Assembly (NCBI GenBank): GCA_014529385.2
Contig: CM043964.1
Coordinates: 102,194,087 to 102,258,086 of the forward strand
Direction: 5' to 3'
Length of the DNA stretch: 64,000 bases
Source of the DNA: Adiantum capillus-veneris
Taxonomy: Eukaryota; Streptophyta; Polypodiopsida; Polypodiales; Pteridaceae
This document shows positions 11,801-21,470 of this stretch, piece by piece (position 1 is the first letter of the stretch; each line of letters begins with the position of its first letter). The notes under the pieces were generated by a model. It had not been told where the DNA came from and made no database searches. It was given only the letters and a program-made list of their open reading frames with translations. The position numbers and the translations under genes are program-made.

Positions 11801-12912
11801 CCAGTACAGTCCAGTTGTTGGAACGAGTTCCGGAATGGATACTCAATGCTAATGAGAAAGTGGCAAACCAGCACTGGCAAAGGCAGTCTACTACAGATTG
11901 TCTGTCCTTGGCTCTAGAACTGGAACTTCTGCTGGGTAACAAACCAACTTACCACTGCATGAAGGATGTTAGGGTACAACTCAAGGAATTTCTGGTACAA
12001 ATGCAAGATGCTAGAGGTGTTTTGGATCAGAGAGTCAAAGCCATTCTTGAGGACCAGACAACCACTAGTAGAGGACCTCAAACGCGAATGTCAGTAGGAG
12101 CACAGGCAACTACTCTCCGAACCCTGTTCCAGCTAGTGAGAATTACGAGAAAGATAATGCAGCAGGAGAACCAGGCTGTTCTCAATTTCCTGGAATTTGT
12201 GCCTGATTCTCCAGTTCTCTTGTATGCTGTTCCAGCAAGAGAAACTGAGCTGCCAAGATTCTTTCTAGTGATGTATCCTCAACATCAAGAACCAGTTGAT
12301 CGACTCACATATTTCAAAATAATCGATGAGCTTCAGGATTGGTATGAGCGATCATCTGTGGAATGGAAGACTTGGCAGACATTGCTCAATGATGCTCTCC
12401 AAATCAATGACATTCAGGCAATGAAAGAGGAGCTGCATAGGATTCAGCTGTGTATGGGCCAGTGGAAGATTCAAGTCGGAGGATTGACCAGGATTACTAA
12501 TCAGTTGCTACAACTCATGGTCGAATCTTCCAAATTGCGTGAAAAAGACATTGCAGCAAAGCCGGGTCTGGTACCGCAGTACAGGGAGATGGCTGAGATT
12601 CTTTTCAAAGCTCGCATCAAAACAAATCAGCCTCTTCCAGAAGGATGGATCCATATTGCTTCGCATTGTCATAAGCTGGCCAGAACCAGACGAGTAAGGG
12701 CAGGCGTACACTCTATGATCCTGACACCAAAACCTATCATTCTCTCATGCCTTATGAGGTAGAGATGACCACAGACCGACGGGATCAGCTTGAGCAGGAG
12801 GCCATCTACCGACTGATTTAGAAGGAGAATGCTGGTGCTGGGACTTCTCAGGCACCATCCCGGTCAAAGAGCAAAGGCAAAAGGAAGACGGTCCAATGGA
12901 AGGATACTGGGT
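8824..12912 (+). pseudogene. In-frame 3' extension of gypsy A pol, unknown function
   Basis: The integrase frame stays open for about 3.9 kb more apart from five stops (9433, 10552, 10819, 11179, 11410), all TAG. At 12762 a sixth TAG falls near a frameshift, after which the protein ends at about 12912 in another frame. Visible features: a Pro/Ser/Thr-rich linker (8880-9420); basic clusters resembling nuclear localisation signals (GRRKRSEK, ARRKRKAS, LKRKATTEEAGSSKKPR); a folded-looking segment about 9480-10090 with SRKVSVTPEAIAFAFRMP, vaguely like plant-transposon accessory ORFs; alpha-helical coiled coil about 10760-11030; an Asp/Glu-rich then Pro-rich tract 11255-11400; and a long helical region 11580-12700. 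I recognise no family with confidence. Extra 3' ORFs are known from the Athila and Tat lineages; whether this is one is inference. Confidence 0.6.
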
Positions 12913-12963
12913 AGTTCCATCTCAGAATTCAGTGGCGACTTCTCTTCTCAGCAGGCAGGGAGA

Positions 12964-13029
12964 GATGACAGCTCTACCTTGGCCTGATGACAGCTCCACC
13001 TTGGCCTGGTGAGAGCCCCACCTTGGCCT
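12964..13029 (+). repeat. Three-copy 22-bp minisatellite
   Basis: Three consecutive 22-bp units starting at 12964, 12986 and 13008, each ending CACCTTGGCCT or TACCTTGGCCT. They sit at the predicted 5' edge of the gypsy A 3' LTR. Confidence 0.8.
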
Positions 13030-13328
13030 TTTCCGCTGCCTCCCGCAATCCTTGGTCCTTCTTAAACTCCTACTTGTAATCTTTGAATGGCCATTCTCTA
13101 TGTGGTCAAGCTGGCATCCCAATATCAGAACCAGACGATGGATTTTTTAGTCTCACATCAGAATCAGACAGGGGAATTTTTCAGAAATTTTGGAATCTTG
13201 CCAAAATTCAAGAAAGAAGGGAAGGATGTAGACGGCTGGATAATCACCATGTGGGAACGTGTTCTTAGAAGATGGGCAACGAATTACTTAGTAATTACTA
13301 GAGTAATTACTACAGTAAGCCCGAAGTG

Positions 13329-13337
13329 TATAAATAG
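13329..13337 (+). promoter_or_regulatory. TATA box in putative gypsy A LTR
   Basis: TATAAATAG, preceded by AAGTG and followed about 30 bp later by a plausible initiation region. It matches the plant core-promoter consensus. Its placement ~370 bp into the presumed LTR fits a U3/R boundary. Confidence 0.5.
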
Positions 13338-13769
13338 GGTCCATTACATTATTATCGGGTTGGCAATTGTTATCACTTGTATTAGTGCTTTGGGCTATAA
13401 TTGTACTTAAGCATCAGTGGCAGTATTGTCGGCTGTACTTTTCCCTCTGTAATCATATTCGTTGTAATCTTGATCTGTAATCTCAATCATGGTATATATT
13501 TCAGTGATACTTACTTCTCGTCCAGTCTTCTGAGTCTGAATCTGAACCTTATTCCAGTCTATAAGTCTGATTCTTATTTCAGTATCCACATTTCAGTCTA
13601 GTCTCTGATTTCTGTCCAGTTTGTTGTCTGAAATCTTCCCACACTAGTAGCTGAAATCCTTCAACACTGGAATTAGCTGTCTCAAGAGATCAGCTCCAAT
13701 CCCACAGATTCTCAATTTGCTCTTTAAAATTTGAATTCGGTTGCCAATTTTCTTTTTCTCGAACCAGAA

Positions 13770-13781
13770 GCTCTGATACCA
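13770..13781 (-). other. Orphan copia-type primer-binding site
   Basis: The minus strand reads TGGTATCAGAGC exactly, the initiator Met-tRNA PBS. One base further right (13783) the plus strand begins TGTTGGGAAGG, as an LTR edge should. The neighbouring DNA on the left is gypsy, not copia, so only the LTR plus PBS of this minus-strand element can be seen. Confidence 0.6.
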
Positions 13782-13782
13782 C

Positions 13783-15969
13783 TGTTGGGAAGGGAGATGG
13801 GGAGAATGATTGCTTGCTTTCAATTCCTAATTTTGCTTGTACCACTTCTTGTCAACCTTTCACCATCCCTTCCAATTACCAAGTACTCACACACACCTAG
13901 ACTATGACAAGACATACACACACACACACACAAAAGAATAAATTGACAAGGGGAGAGTGTAGGAGATATAGACATAATCATGGAGTACATAGAGTAACAC
14001 ATCATAGCATAAGAGAGAGGGAAGGGAAAATTTTGAGCATCTACACAAGAAAGGCCTAAAGATTGTAGCCTCAAACTCCACAGCACCTCTTGTGGAGTTT
14101 GGTATTTGATATTTGATATTATTGTTAGTGCCAAAAATTGGAGGCCCCTCTTTTTCACTTTAGTCCCACTTTAGTCATAAATGGAACACATTACTTATTG
14201 CATGACCCTCTTAGGGTGAGTTCTCACTATCCTATTTACAAAACAGTCATAATGGCTTATTGATAAAAGATCTAAAATACTATGCTATAATAAAATTAAT
14301 GAGAGGACTGTTATTTACCAGCGCCTCCTCGTCAACTCCTACAATTCTAAGCTACAAATCATCATGCACTCACTGTTAGTAAAATCAAATAGACAACACA
14401 TAATTAACCATTAAGCCAGTTATCCCAATTGCAGCTAACCACATGCAATAGGAGGGTGCGTAGTCTTGTAACATGAGCAAGAACAGAGAGTGAGAGAGAG
14501 GTTTTTGAGCTCACAGAGCACGTTGTAGGAGCTGGAATGAAACCAGAAAAAGAGAGAGAAGGAGGGTAAGATGCCAAGGGCTTGTGCCATTCTATCGAGC
14601 ATGTGACAGGGTGCTGAGAAGGTGGCATTGTAAAAGCTAAGGGGGCTCTAGAGAGAAAAAGAATCAAGCAACGAGCACTGCACAAAGTACAAAGGGAAGG
14701 CCGGCGAGTGCTGGAGAGCTAAGCCAGAGAGGTGGCTGTCCGAAGGAGCCAACGCTGGCCTAGAATAGTACAAAGGGATGGTCAAAGGGTGCATGGAAGG
14801 AGATTCTACTTGGGACTGCAATTGACCAAGTGCTGCAGGAAAAAGTGTCGTTATATCAAGTGAGGAGGGCTGTCTACTGCAACGAAGGGAAGGTGAATTG
14901 AAAGGCTAAGGACGTCTAAGAGAGTTCGCCAATGGAAGCCAGGAGTTTCCCATAAGAACTTTGAAACATATTCCTACAGGAAAAAGTGGCCTTTTTTCCC
15001 ATATAAATTATCACAATCAAAAGGAAATAGACCTATAATTGTTTCTTTCCATTTAGAAAATTTGCTAGTAAAATATACCCATGTTAAGAAATGTGAGGGA
15101 CATTTTCCCTTATGTAATCACCTCTAAAAAGACAATTTTCCTTACGAGAAAGGAATAGTGTCTACTTGGTTTTTTTTTTCCACTACTACACTACTGGTAC
15201 GATGAAGCCATTAATTAATTAACAGCCAAGATTCTTTTTATCCCATTTTGCAAAGGCAAAAGTCCCACCCTCTCTTATTCCCACGGAGTGCTTCTGCGCT
15301 CGTCAGTGTTCTGGACATAGCCCTGCTCACCCCTTCAACACACGCCTCGTTGCGTTCACCCGGGTGTCCCTCCTGCATGGCCTCACTCTGCACCACTTCT
15401 TCTTCAAGTGTCTTGCACCTCCCATCTGTACCACACCTTGATTGTCCAACATTGATACTGCCCCTGTGAGCGCTCAACCACAAGTTGACTATTGCATCTG
15501 ACTCAAGCATGGATCATCGTCACTGCAGGGATGGACACTCAGCTGCAAGGCCAAGCATGCCTACAGCACACACAGAGAGCTTCACCCTCTGCGTATTGCC
15601 TTGCTCTGCAAAGCTGGATCCTCTACCTCTTCCCTTGGCGCAGAGCTCCGTTCACCGGCATATCTGCCAGGGCTTCAAACTATTGCAATAGAGCAGCAGT
15701 CTTCATCAACAATAAGTCTCATTGCCTTTGCCTGACGCGTCCACATCACGAAAAAATCTCTGTCCAAGATCGTGCCAAATTCCCAATCAATGCGCATCAT
15801 CTCTCTCTCTCTCTCTCCGCCACGTGCCGGCTCCAAGCTGTCTCACTCAGTCCATGCTCACCTGACAACATGCCTCCCTGCGTGCACACTCGTAGCTTTG
15901 ACGACACGAAATTGACCTCCTACCCCCCGCAAGAGAGATCGACTCCTTGCTGCCTAGAGAAATATCTGG

Positions 15970-16013
<44 letters not shown>

Positions 16014-16920
16014 TGCCATCCCCCCTTCCTTTTCCTCGCAAAGCCAGAGAAGCATCTCTTAAGATTCCTATCAATAAACTGTTTTGGGAATTGGTCGGGC
16101 CTACTTGGTTTTTTTTAATCATGCGAAAAAACATTTTCCTTATGGTAAAGAGATAGTTTTCTACTTTCTGTTTCCTACCAAATGGCACTACTTTTTTCCT
16201 TGTTAAGCCACTAAAAGGAATAAACCTTTCTTTCTAGAAACACACTAGATTTTTGAAACAAAATTTGTGTTATATAAAAACAAGTGATAAAATCACGAGG
16301 CTTGCCCTTGAGAATACCTTTTACAAAAAAAGAAGAAGGATTAAACAACATTATAAAGACATGCAACAACAATGATGATATTATTAAAATTGAGATACTC
16401 ACATGCCAAAGAAACAGGAAGGCATGCCAAGTCATACTGGGAGAAAAAAGGTGGTAAAGAGGATGACTTGGCAATGGAGAAGAAGAGCAGGAAGGGGCCA
16501 TGTCATTTCATTAGAGGTTGGCACTTGGAAAGCATGGGAGAAAGGGAGAGGTCACCAGGGGTTTGATGGGGAATCTTACAGGCAAGAAAACTCTTGAGGT
16601 GCCACATAGAAACAAAATGGGAGGGGGCTCTGATAGCATTGTTAGCATTGTTGGGAAGGTGGGTATGCTTATGATGGAAGTGACAAGCATGGCCTAGAGA
16701 GGCATGATTTGCAAGCCATTATTATTGATTCATGCTTACACCACCAACCCATTTGTGCCTTGCCCTCCCTCAGGACCATCATGTTCCTACCTGACCCATT
16801 TGACGCTGAGGAAGCAGATGCTAAGAAGTCTCCTTGAAGACCTCAAGATAAGGATAACAAATAATTTTGATATTCTATTGGCACTTTCTCAACTCGGTTT
16901 CATTGCGTTCCTTCCTCAAC
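13783..16920. other. Gene-poor stretch with LTR scrap and microsatellites
   Basis: This begins with the LTR-like edge TGTTGGGAAGG and has no recognisable gene. It contains a short (CA)n at 13916-13932, (CT)n at 15802-15815 and 15971-16009, and two loosely similar ~90-bp blocks (about 15130-15220 and 16120-16210) that share TTTTCCTTA...CTACTT...CACTAC-type wording. ORFs of up to 208 codons here are chance frames through biased sequence. At 16627-16638 a one-mismatch copy of the Met-tRNA PBS precedes another TGTTGGGAAGG at 16649, suggesting a second relic of the same LTR family. Confidence 0.5.
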
Positions 16921-16924
16921 CACC

Positions 16925-16931
<7 letters not shown>

Positions 16932-17018
<87 letters not shown>
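16932..17018. repeat. Compound (TC)n(CA)n microsatellite
   Basis: About 39 bases of TC repeat run directly into about 48 bases of CA repeat. The small ORFs across it are serine-leucine and threonine-histidine runs produced by the repeat. Confidence 0.95.
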
Positions 17019-17019
<1 letters not shown>

Positions 17020-17079
17020 CCTTGGGTGAGCACTTGCTCGTGTAACTTGCACTTATTATTTTTTATTCCTAAAAGAATT

Positions 17080-17409
17080 CTCTCTCTCTCTCTCTCTCTC
17101 TCACCCTGTTGGATTTGAGTTCAAAGTGGTAGTACAACCCAAGCTACCCTCTTCCATCACTAACTTGCTTATGTAATGTGTTTGATGAAGAGTTTGTAAT
17201 TTCCCATATGCGTGCCCATGATTAATTTCCCTAAGCTCCCAAGCACAATTTCAGTGCTACTCCTTGATTTTTTGGGTGCTACATCCGATGACATCCCCCA
17301 TGTGTTGCTCTATTCCCAAGAACTGCAACTTGGAGTTGTGTGATTCCATTCACCTGCTTGCGTGCACAATTGATGCACATTCGCTATTCCTCTCCTACAA
17401 ATGCTTGGA

Positions 17410-17467
<58 letters not shown>

Positions 17468-17516
17468 CCCAAGTGGAGTAGCCCTCCTCCCCCGTTACAT
17501 TTTACATATAAGATAC

Positions 17517-17583
<67 letters not shown>

Positions 17584-17668
17584 CATGCCCAAAAGGTGGC
17601 AAAAAGAAACTCTTTTTACTGCATGTTTCCTTCCAAAATTATTTTTGGCTAATTCTCTCTCCCACTCC

Positions 17669-17738
<70 letters not shown>
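17080..17738. repeat. Cluster of four long (CT)n tracts
   Basis: Pure CT repeats occur at about 17080-17102, 17412-17464, 17519-17580 and 17656-17738, interleaved with short unique DNA. The density and purity imply recent slippage or a repeat-rich source element. Confidence 0.95.
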
Positions 17739-17739
<1 letters not shown>

Positions 17740-18844
17740 GCTCAAAGACTGGTTAGTTTCTCCACAAAGGTCTACCTCTAAGATATTTTCCTTTAAAACA
17801 AGTCCCTTGAACCCACCTGATTATAAAACACAAAAAATAGCCTCGGACAAAAATACCCATAATAATTGGCTTGGTCATTTTTTATATATATAAAACCAAG
17901 ATATAGTAGAAACATTTTTAACCTACCTCGGGATAATTTCCCCGCATAAATATCTCTTAAAATATTAAAAATGGTTTTTCATCTTCTGTATAAATCCAAA
18001 AAAATGGATTTATACGAAAAAAACACTACAATTAAACTTGGTCACTCCCCTTCTCTCTTTCTCTCTCTTTCAGTCTCTCTTCCTATGATCAAGATACTAG
18101 GTAGGTCTAAAAATCCCTTGCGTTATCTCACCTGCTAAGTAACACTTGAACAAATGCAAATCCATTTCCAAATTTTTTTTAATCCCCATCTGTAAATCCT
18201 TGGAGTGGTTAAAACTTAGGAATTTGGGATGGTTTTTTAATCTCGCGTTCACTCTCTTGAGTTCAACTCTTTTCGTCGGCTAGATCTTTAAGGACTCTTG
18301 GGATAGTTTCCTACGACGTTTAAAACTCTTGTCTTCTTCTTCTTCTTCTTCTTCTTCTTCTTCTCTCTCTCTCTCTCTATCAAAATAGGGACTTGCCGTT
18401 TTTCAAACCTATGTGGGCTCTCCCTATCTCGCTCTCTTATCCTCTCACCAAATACAACATGCTATCTAATCGGTGCCAACCATAGCCAGCTAAAACAATT
18501 ACTACAATAACCTATTAATAGCATAGGACAAAACTATAAGGAGACTACAATGCCCTCAGTAAAACGTACTCGAAGGCACTACATAGGAGCGATTCTGCTC
18601 TATGTTGCTCTCTGGCCTGCGATGAGGAGTGTTTTGAGGCACTCTCATGCATAATTATAACTACTACATTACATACACCAACTTCCTCCACTGCTCAAGA
18701 TATTTGCAAAGCTTGAAGCCTATTACATAGAGCTCCATACACTCACACTCCAAGCTTACATACACACATACATGCATACACAATCCATAGGCCATGGGTT
18801 GATTCTCAGAGAATAAAACCTACCTAGATGAGAACAAATGCCGG

Positions 18845-18913
<69 letters not shown>

Positions 18914-19930
18914 AATCCCTAGTTTTTGAGTTATTCTCATAAAACAAAATTGAGAGCTACACACTACGAGAAGTGAGACTCATACACACAATGGTACTCA
19001 AATTACGGTTAGCACCACTCAAATCTGCAAAAAACAGCCTGAAGGTATTTCTCTAACCACGCACGATTGCGGTGAGATTCGACAAAATGGTACACGCCTC
19101 CAAAAGCAGACCTCAACACCTCAGTTATGGCGGGAACTTCAAACCAGGTAGACTCCTAGTCTACTGAGATGGGGTTTGTACATTTTCAATAGTGGTTTTC
19201 TAAACTCATGACAAACATAAGCTTTCATACAAAATAAAGATTAGATTGTGGTCTTTTAAAATATTAGTATGGTACAAGCTAACCTGTAACTGATTTTTAT
19301 ATGATGTTGCTTCATGAGTTTTATACTATGTCCATATTTCGAGGTCTTTACTGCTAACAACCTTGTTTTAGAATACACGATGGTTTATATCGACCAATTC
19401 GGACGAAAAATAAGACGCATGTACATAGCTTAAGTACAATCATGTGGAAAAACTAAAATAATCATGTAGCCATAACAAAAAAGTAAATACAGATATACAA
19501 GTTCTGATCATGCTTGATGAACGGTCTCAATTGCGTTTAAAAATATCAGGATCTTGACACATGGTAGCATTTTCAAGAGAACAACAATAGGGATAAAACA
19601 CATAGATAAATAAAAGCATGATGGTATAAGAAATCCTCGAGGTGAGGTAGCCAGATATGGTTAAAAAAATGGTTTTATTTTTTACAAAACCATTAAAAAA
19701 CAGAGGAAACTCTGCCAAAAATTTTCAAAAAATCTAGGAAACCTTGGGTTCTTTTTTTTAAGAGAAGTTCTTACATGCGTAAAAATTCATTCTTAAAGCT
19801 GGTACTTACCATAAAAAAAACAAAAAACAAAAAGCAATGCTCTTTTCACGTATGTTGTCCTAGTTAGGGAAGCTGATCGGATCTTCAGCTACCTCCCCCC
19901 TCCCTTTTATCATGAAATTGATTGTACGAA
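17739..19930. other. AT-rich non-coding DNA with hairpin and (CTT)n/(CA)n tracts
   Basis: No gene seen. It contains a perfect 11-bp-arm hairpin at 17988-18015, a (CTT)n tract at 18331-18362 followed by (CT)n, and (CA)n of about 60 bases at 18848-18907. The phrase CATACACAATCC appears on both sides of the (CA)n tract (about 18776 and 18906). Confidence 0.6.
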
Positions 19931-19934
19931 TTAT

Positions 19935-20219
19935 GTGAAGGACAATACATGTATTCCGCTTCCAGAGCATAGGCTTTCCTTGGAGGTGGCTAATCCAAAC
20001 ATGCATAATTTTAAGTACTTACCCAGTGGAAAACTTCGACCGTTGGCCATAAGGGATTTCCCAAAAGGATGTAAACCAGGGTTTCTCAACAAACCTGAAG
20101 TTCCCAAAAAACCAGACCATACCATTGCAGGAAAGAAAACCATTATGAAAAGGATCATGCCAAAGCGGAAAGCAAAAGACCTACCTCCTAGCATATACAA
20201 GGAGAGTGATGGGGTCTAG
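19935..20219 (+). CDS. Hypothetical small basic ORF
   Basis: 94 codons starting MKDNTCIPLPEH and ending KESDGV, Lys/Pro-rich with a basic C-terminal half (KKTIMKRIMPKRKAKD). I do not recognise it. There is no signal peptide or transmembrane helix, and no neighbour that suggests a function. The amino-acid composition is less repetitive than the surrounding chance ORFs, which is the only reason to list it. It may equally be a random open frame or a single exon. Confidence 0.15.
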   Translation: MKDNTCIPLPEHRLSLEVANPNMHNFKYLPSGKLRPLAIRDFPKGCKPGFLNKPEVPKKPDHTIAGKKTIMKRIMPKRKAKDLPPSIYKESDGV

Positions 20220-20488
20220 GGTTGTGGGACAACAATAACAAGCAGAATGGGTTGCTTGGATACTTGTCTTCCCAACAAGGTTGTTCAAGTTCTAACTGAA
20301 TGCTTTTTTTGGATGGTGGCAGGTATAGACCTATTCTTTCATAGGTTTTGGAGCTCGTTCAGTCTCCTGCTAGAAACGGATGTACCAAAATATTTTCATT
20401 CTATAAAAAATATCTTTTGTATGTTGTCATTCAATTATAGTTTGTCATGTTTCAATATATGGTTCTTAAATGAAGGGATTTCAAATAT

Positions 20489-20490
<2 letters not shown>

Positions 20491-20558
<68 letters not shown>
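20491..20558. repeat. (CT)n microsatellite
   Basis: About 34 uninterrupted CT units, ending in CCCATGG. It lies just upstream of the tandem duplication. Confidence 0.95.
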
Positions 20559-20560
<2 letters not shown>

Positions 20561-20630
20561 CATGGTTTTTTTTGCCAAGAAAAATTGGGTTCACCAACCT
20601 ATGGACGAAGTGGTTGGGGAATGAGAACGA

Positions 20631-21094
20631 ACGATTGGTGCTTAACATGGATGCATGTAGGTCTGTAGAAAGGGACTGCTTGTGAAAGAAAGGTGCACAC
20701 ATGGTTGGAAGGAGTGGCAACACCAAAGGAGGAAGCTCTAGATGGCTGTCTACCTTTTGAGTAGGTGCAGTACAAAGGGCTACACCTAGCCTTCAATGCC
20801 AACATGGCCACTTACCACGCATAGATTAGCAACAAATACAACTGAGTCGTGACGTACTGCAGAGCCAACGATCGGTGCTTAACATGGACGCATGTAGGTC
20901 AATAGGAAGGGACTGCTTGTGAAAGAAAGGTGCACACATGGCTGGAAGGAGTGGCAACATCAAAGGAGGAAGCTCTAGATGGCTGTCTACCTTTTGAGTA
21001 GGTGCAGTACAAAGGGCTACACCTAGTCTTCAATGCCAACATGGCCACTTACCACGCATAGATTAGCGGCGAATACAACTGAGTCGTGACGTAC
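20631..21094 (+). repeat. Head-to-tail 237-bp tandem duplication
   Basis: Copy 1 is 20631-20867 and copy 2 is 20868-21094, beginning ACGATYGGTGCTTAACATGG and ending at GAGTCGTGACGTAC. The copies differ at only about ten positions. One plus frame gives a readable run (VQYKGLHLAFNANMATYHA) interrupted by stops in both copies, so it may be decayed coding DNA of unknown origin. Confidence 0.93.
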
Positions 21095-21346
21095 AACAAC
21101 ATGCCCATGATTGGCATGTAGAAGATTGCAGTCCTCTAAGATCAGTCCGACGAAGGAAGATAAGATTTTAGGATTTACAATAGGGGACTCAATACTGCCA
21201 CTTTTGATTTAGTCGGCACATTCAGTGGTATCTTAAGAGATGCTGCCATGTCTTGTCTTGCAGGTGAAAAATAGAAGAGGTGGCACACTGACATGTGGAG
21301 AGAGAGTGATATCGTATTACTGTGTGTCAAGACTCAAGACAAGCGG

Positions 21347-21470
<124 letters not shown>

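Larger units (their letters stand above)
7185..13770 (+). mobile_element. Gypsy A: truncated Ty3/gypsy retrotransposon with long 3' extension
   Basis: A plus-strand Ty3/gypsy remnant. It starts abruptly inside RNase H (PVYFASRRFS at 7185) with no recognisable RT or gag upstream. It continues through a zinc-finger integrase and then ~4 kb of additional open sequence in the same frame before non-coding sequence with LTR features (polypurine-like stretch 12954-12964, TATA box 13329-13337). The 5' half is missing; the sequence from 7029 to 7184 does not match the expected RNase H N-terminus. The right boundary is approximate. Confidence 0.85.
12954..13770 (+). repeat. Putative gypsy A 3' LTR
   Basis: A purine-rich GGCAGGGAGAGA (12954-12965) follows the last coding stop and is succeeded by TG. 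The region contains a canonical TATA box (13329-13337) and a T-rich downstream region. No second LTR copy exists in the window to confirm the borders, and the right end is set only by the PBS-like motif at 13770. Confidence 0.4.

Noticed and set aside
14404-16188. Several 90-208 codon ORFs on both strands
   Set aside because: They overlap each other in multiple frames, include (CT)n translation, and show no recognisable domain.
17264-17756. ORFs of 138-158 codons encoding Ser-Leu repeats
   Set aside because: They are translations of (CT)n microsatellites; the same holds for the Arg-Glu ORFs at 21240-21669, 28246-28518 and 53151-53730.
20631-21094. Gene encoded by the duplicated unit
   Set aside because: The only protein-like frame has stops at the same places in both copies.
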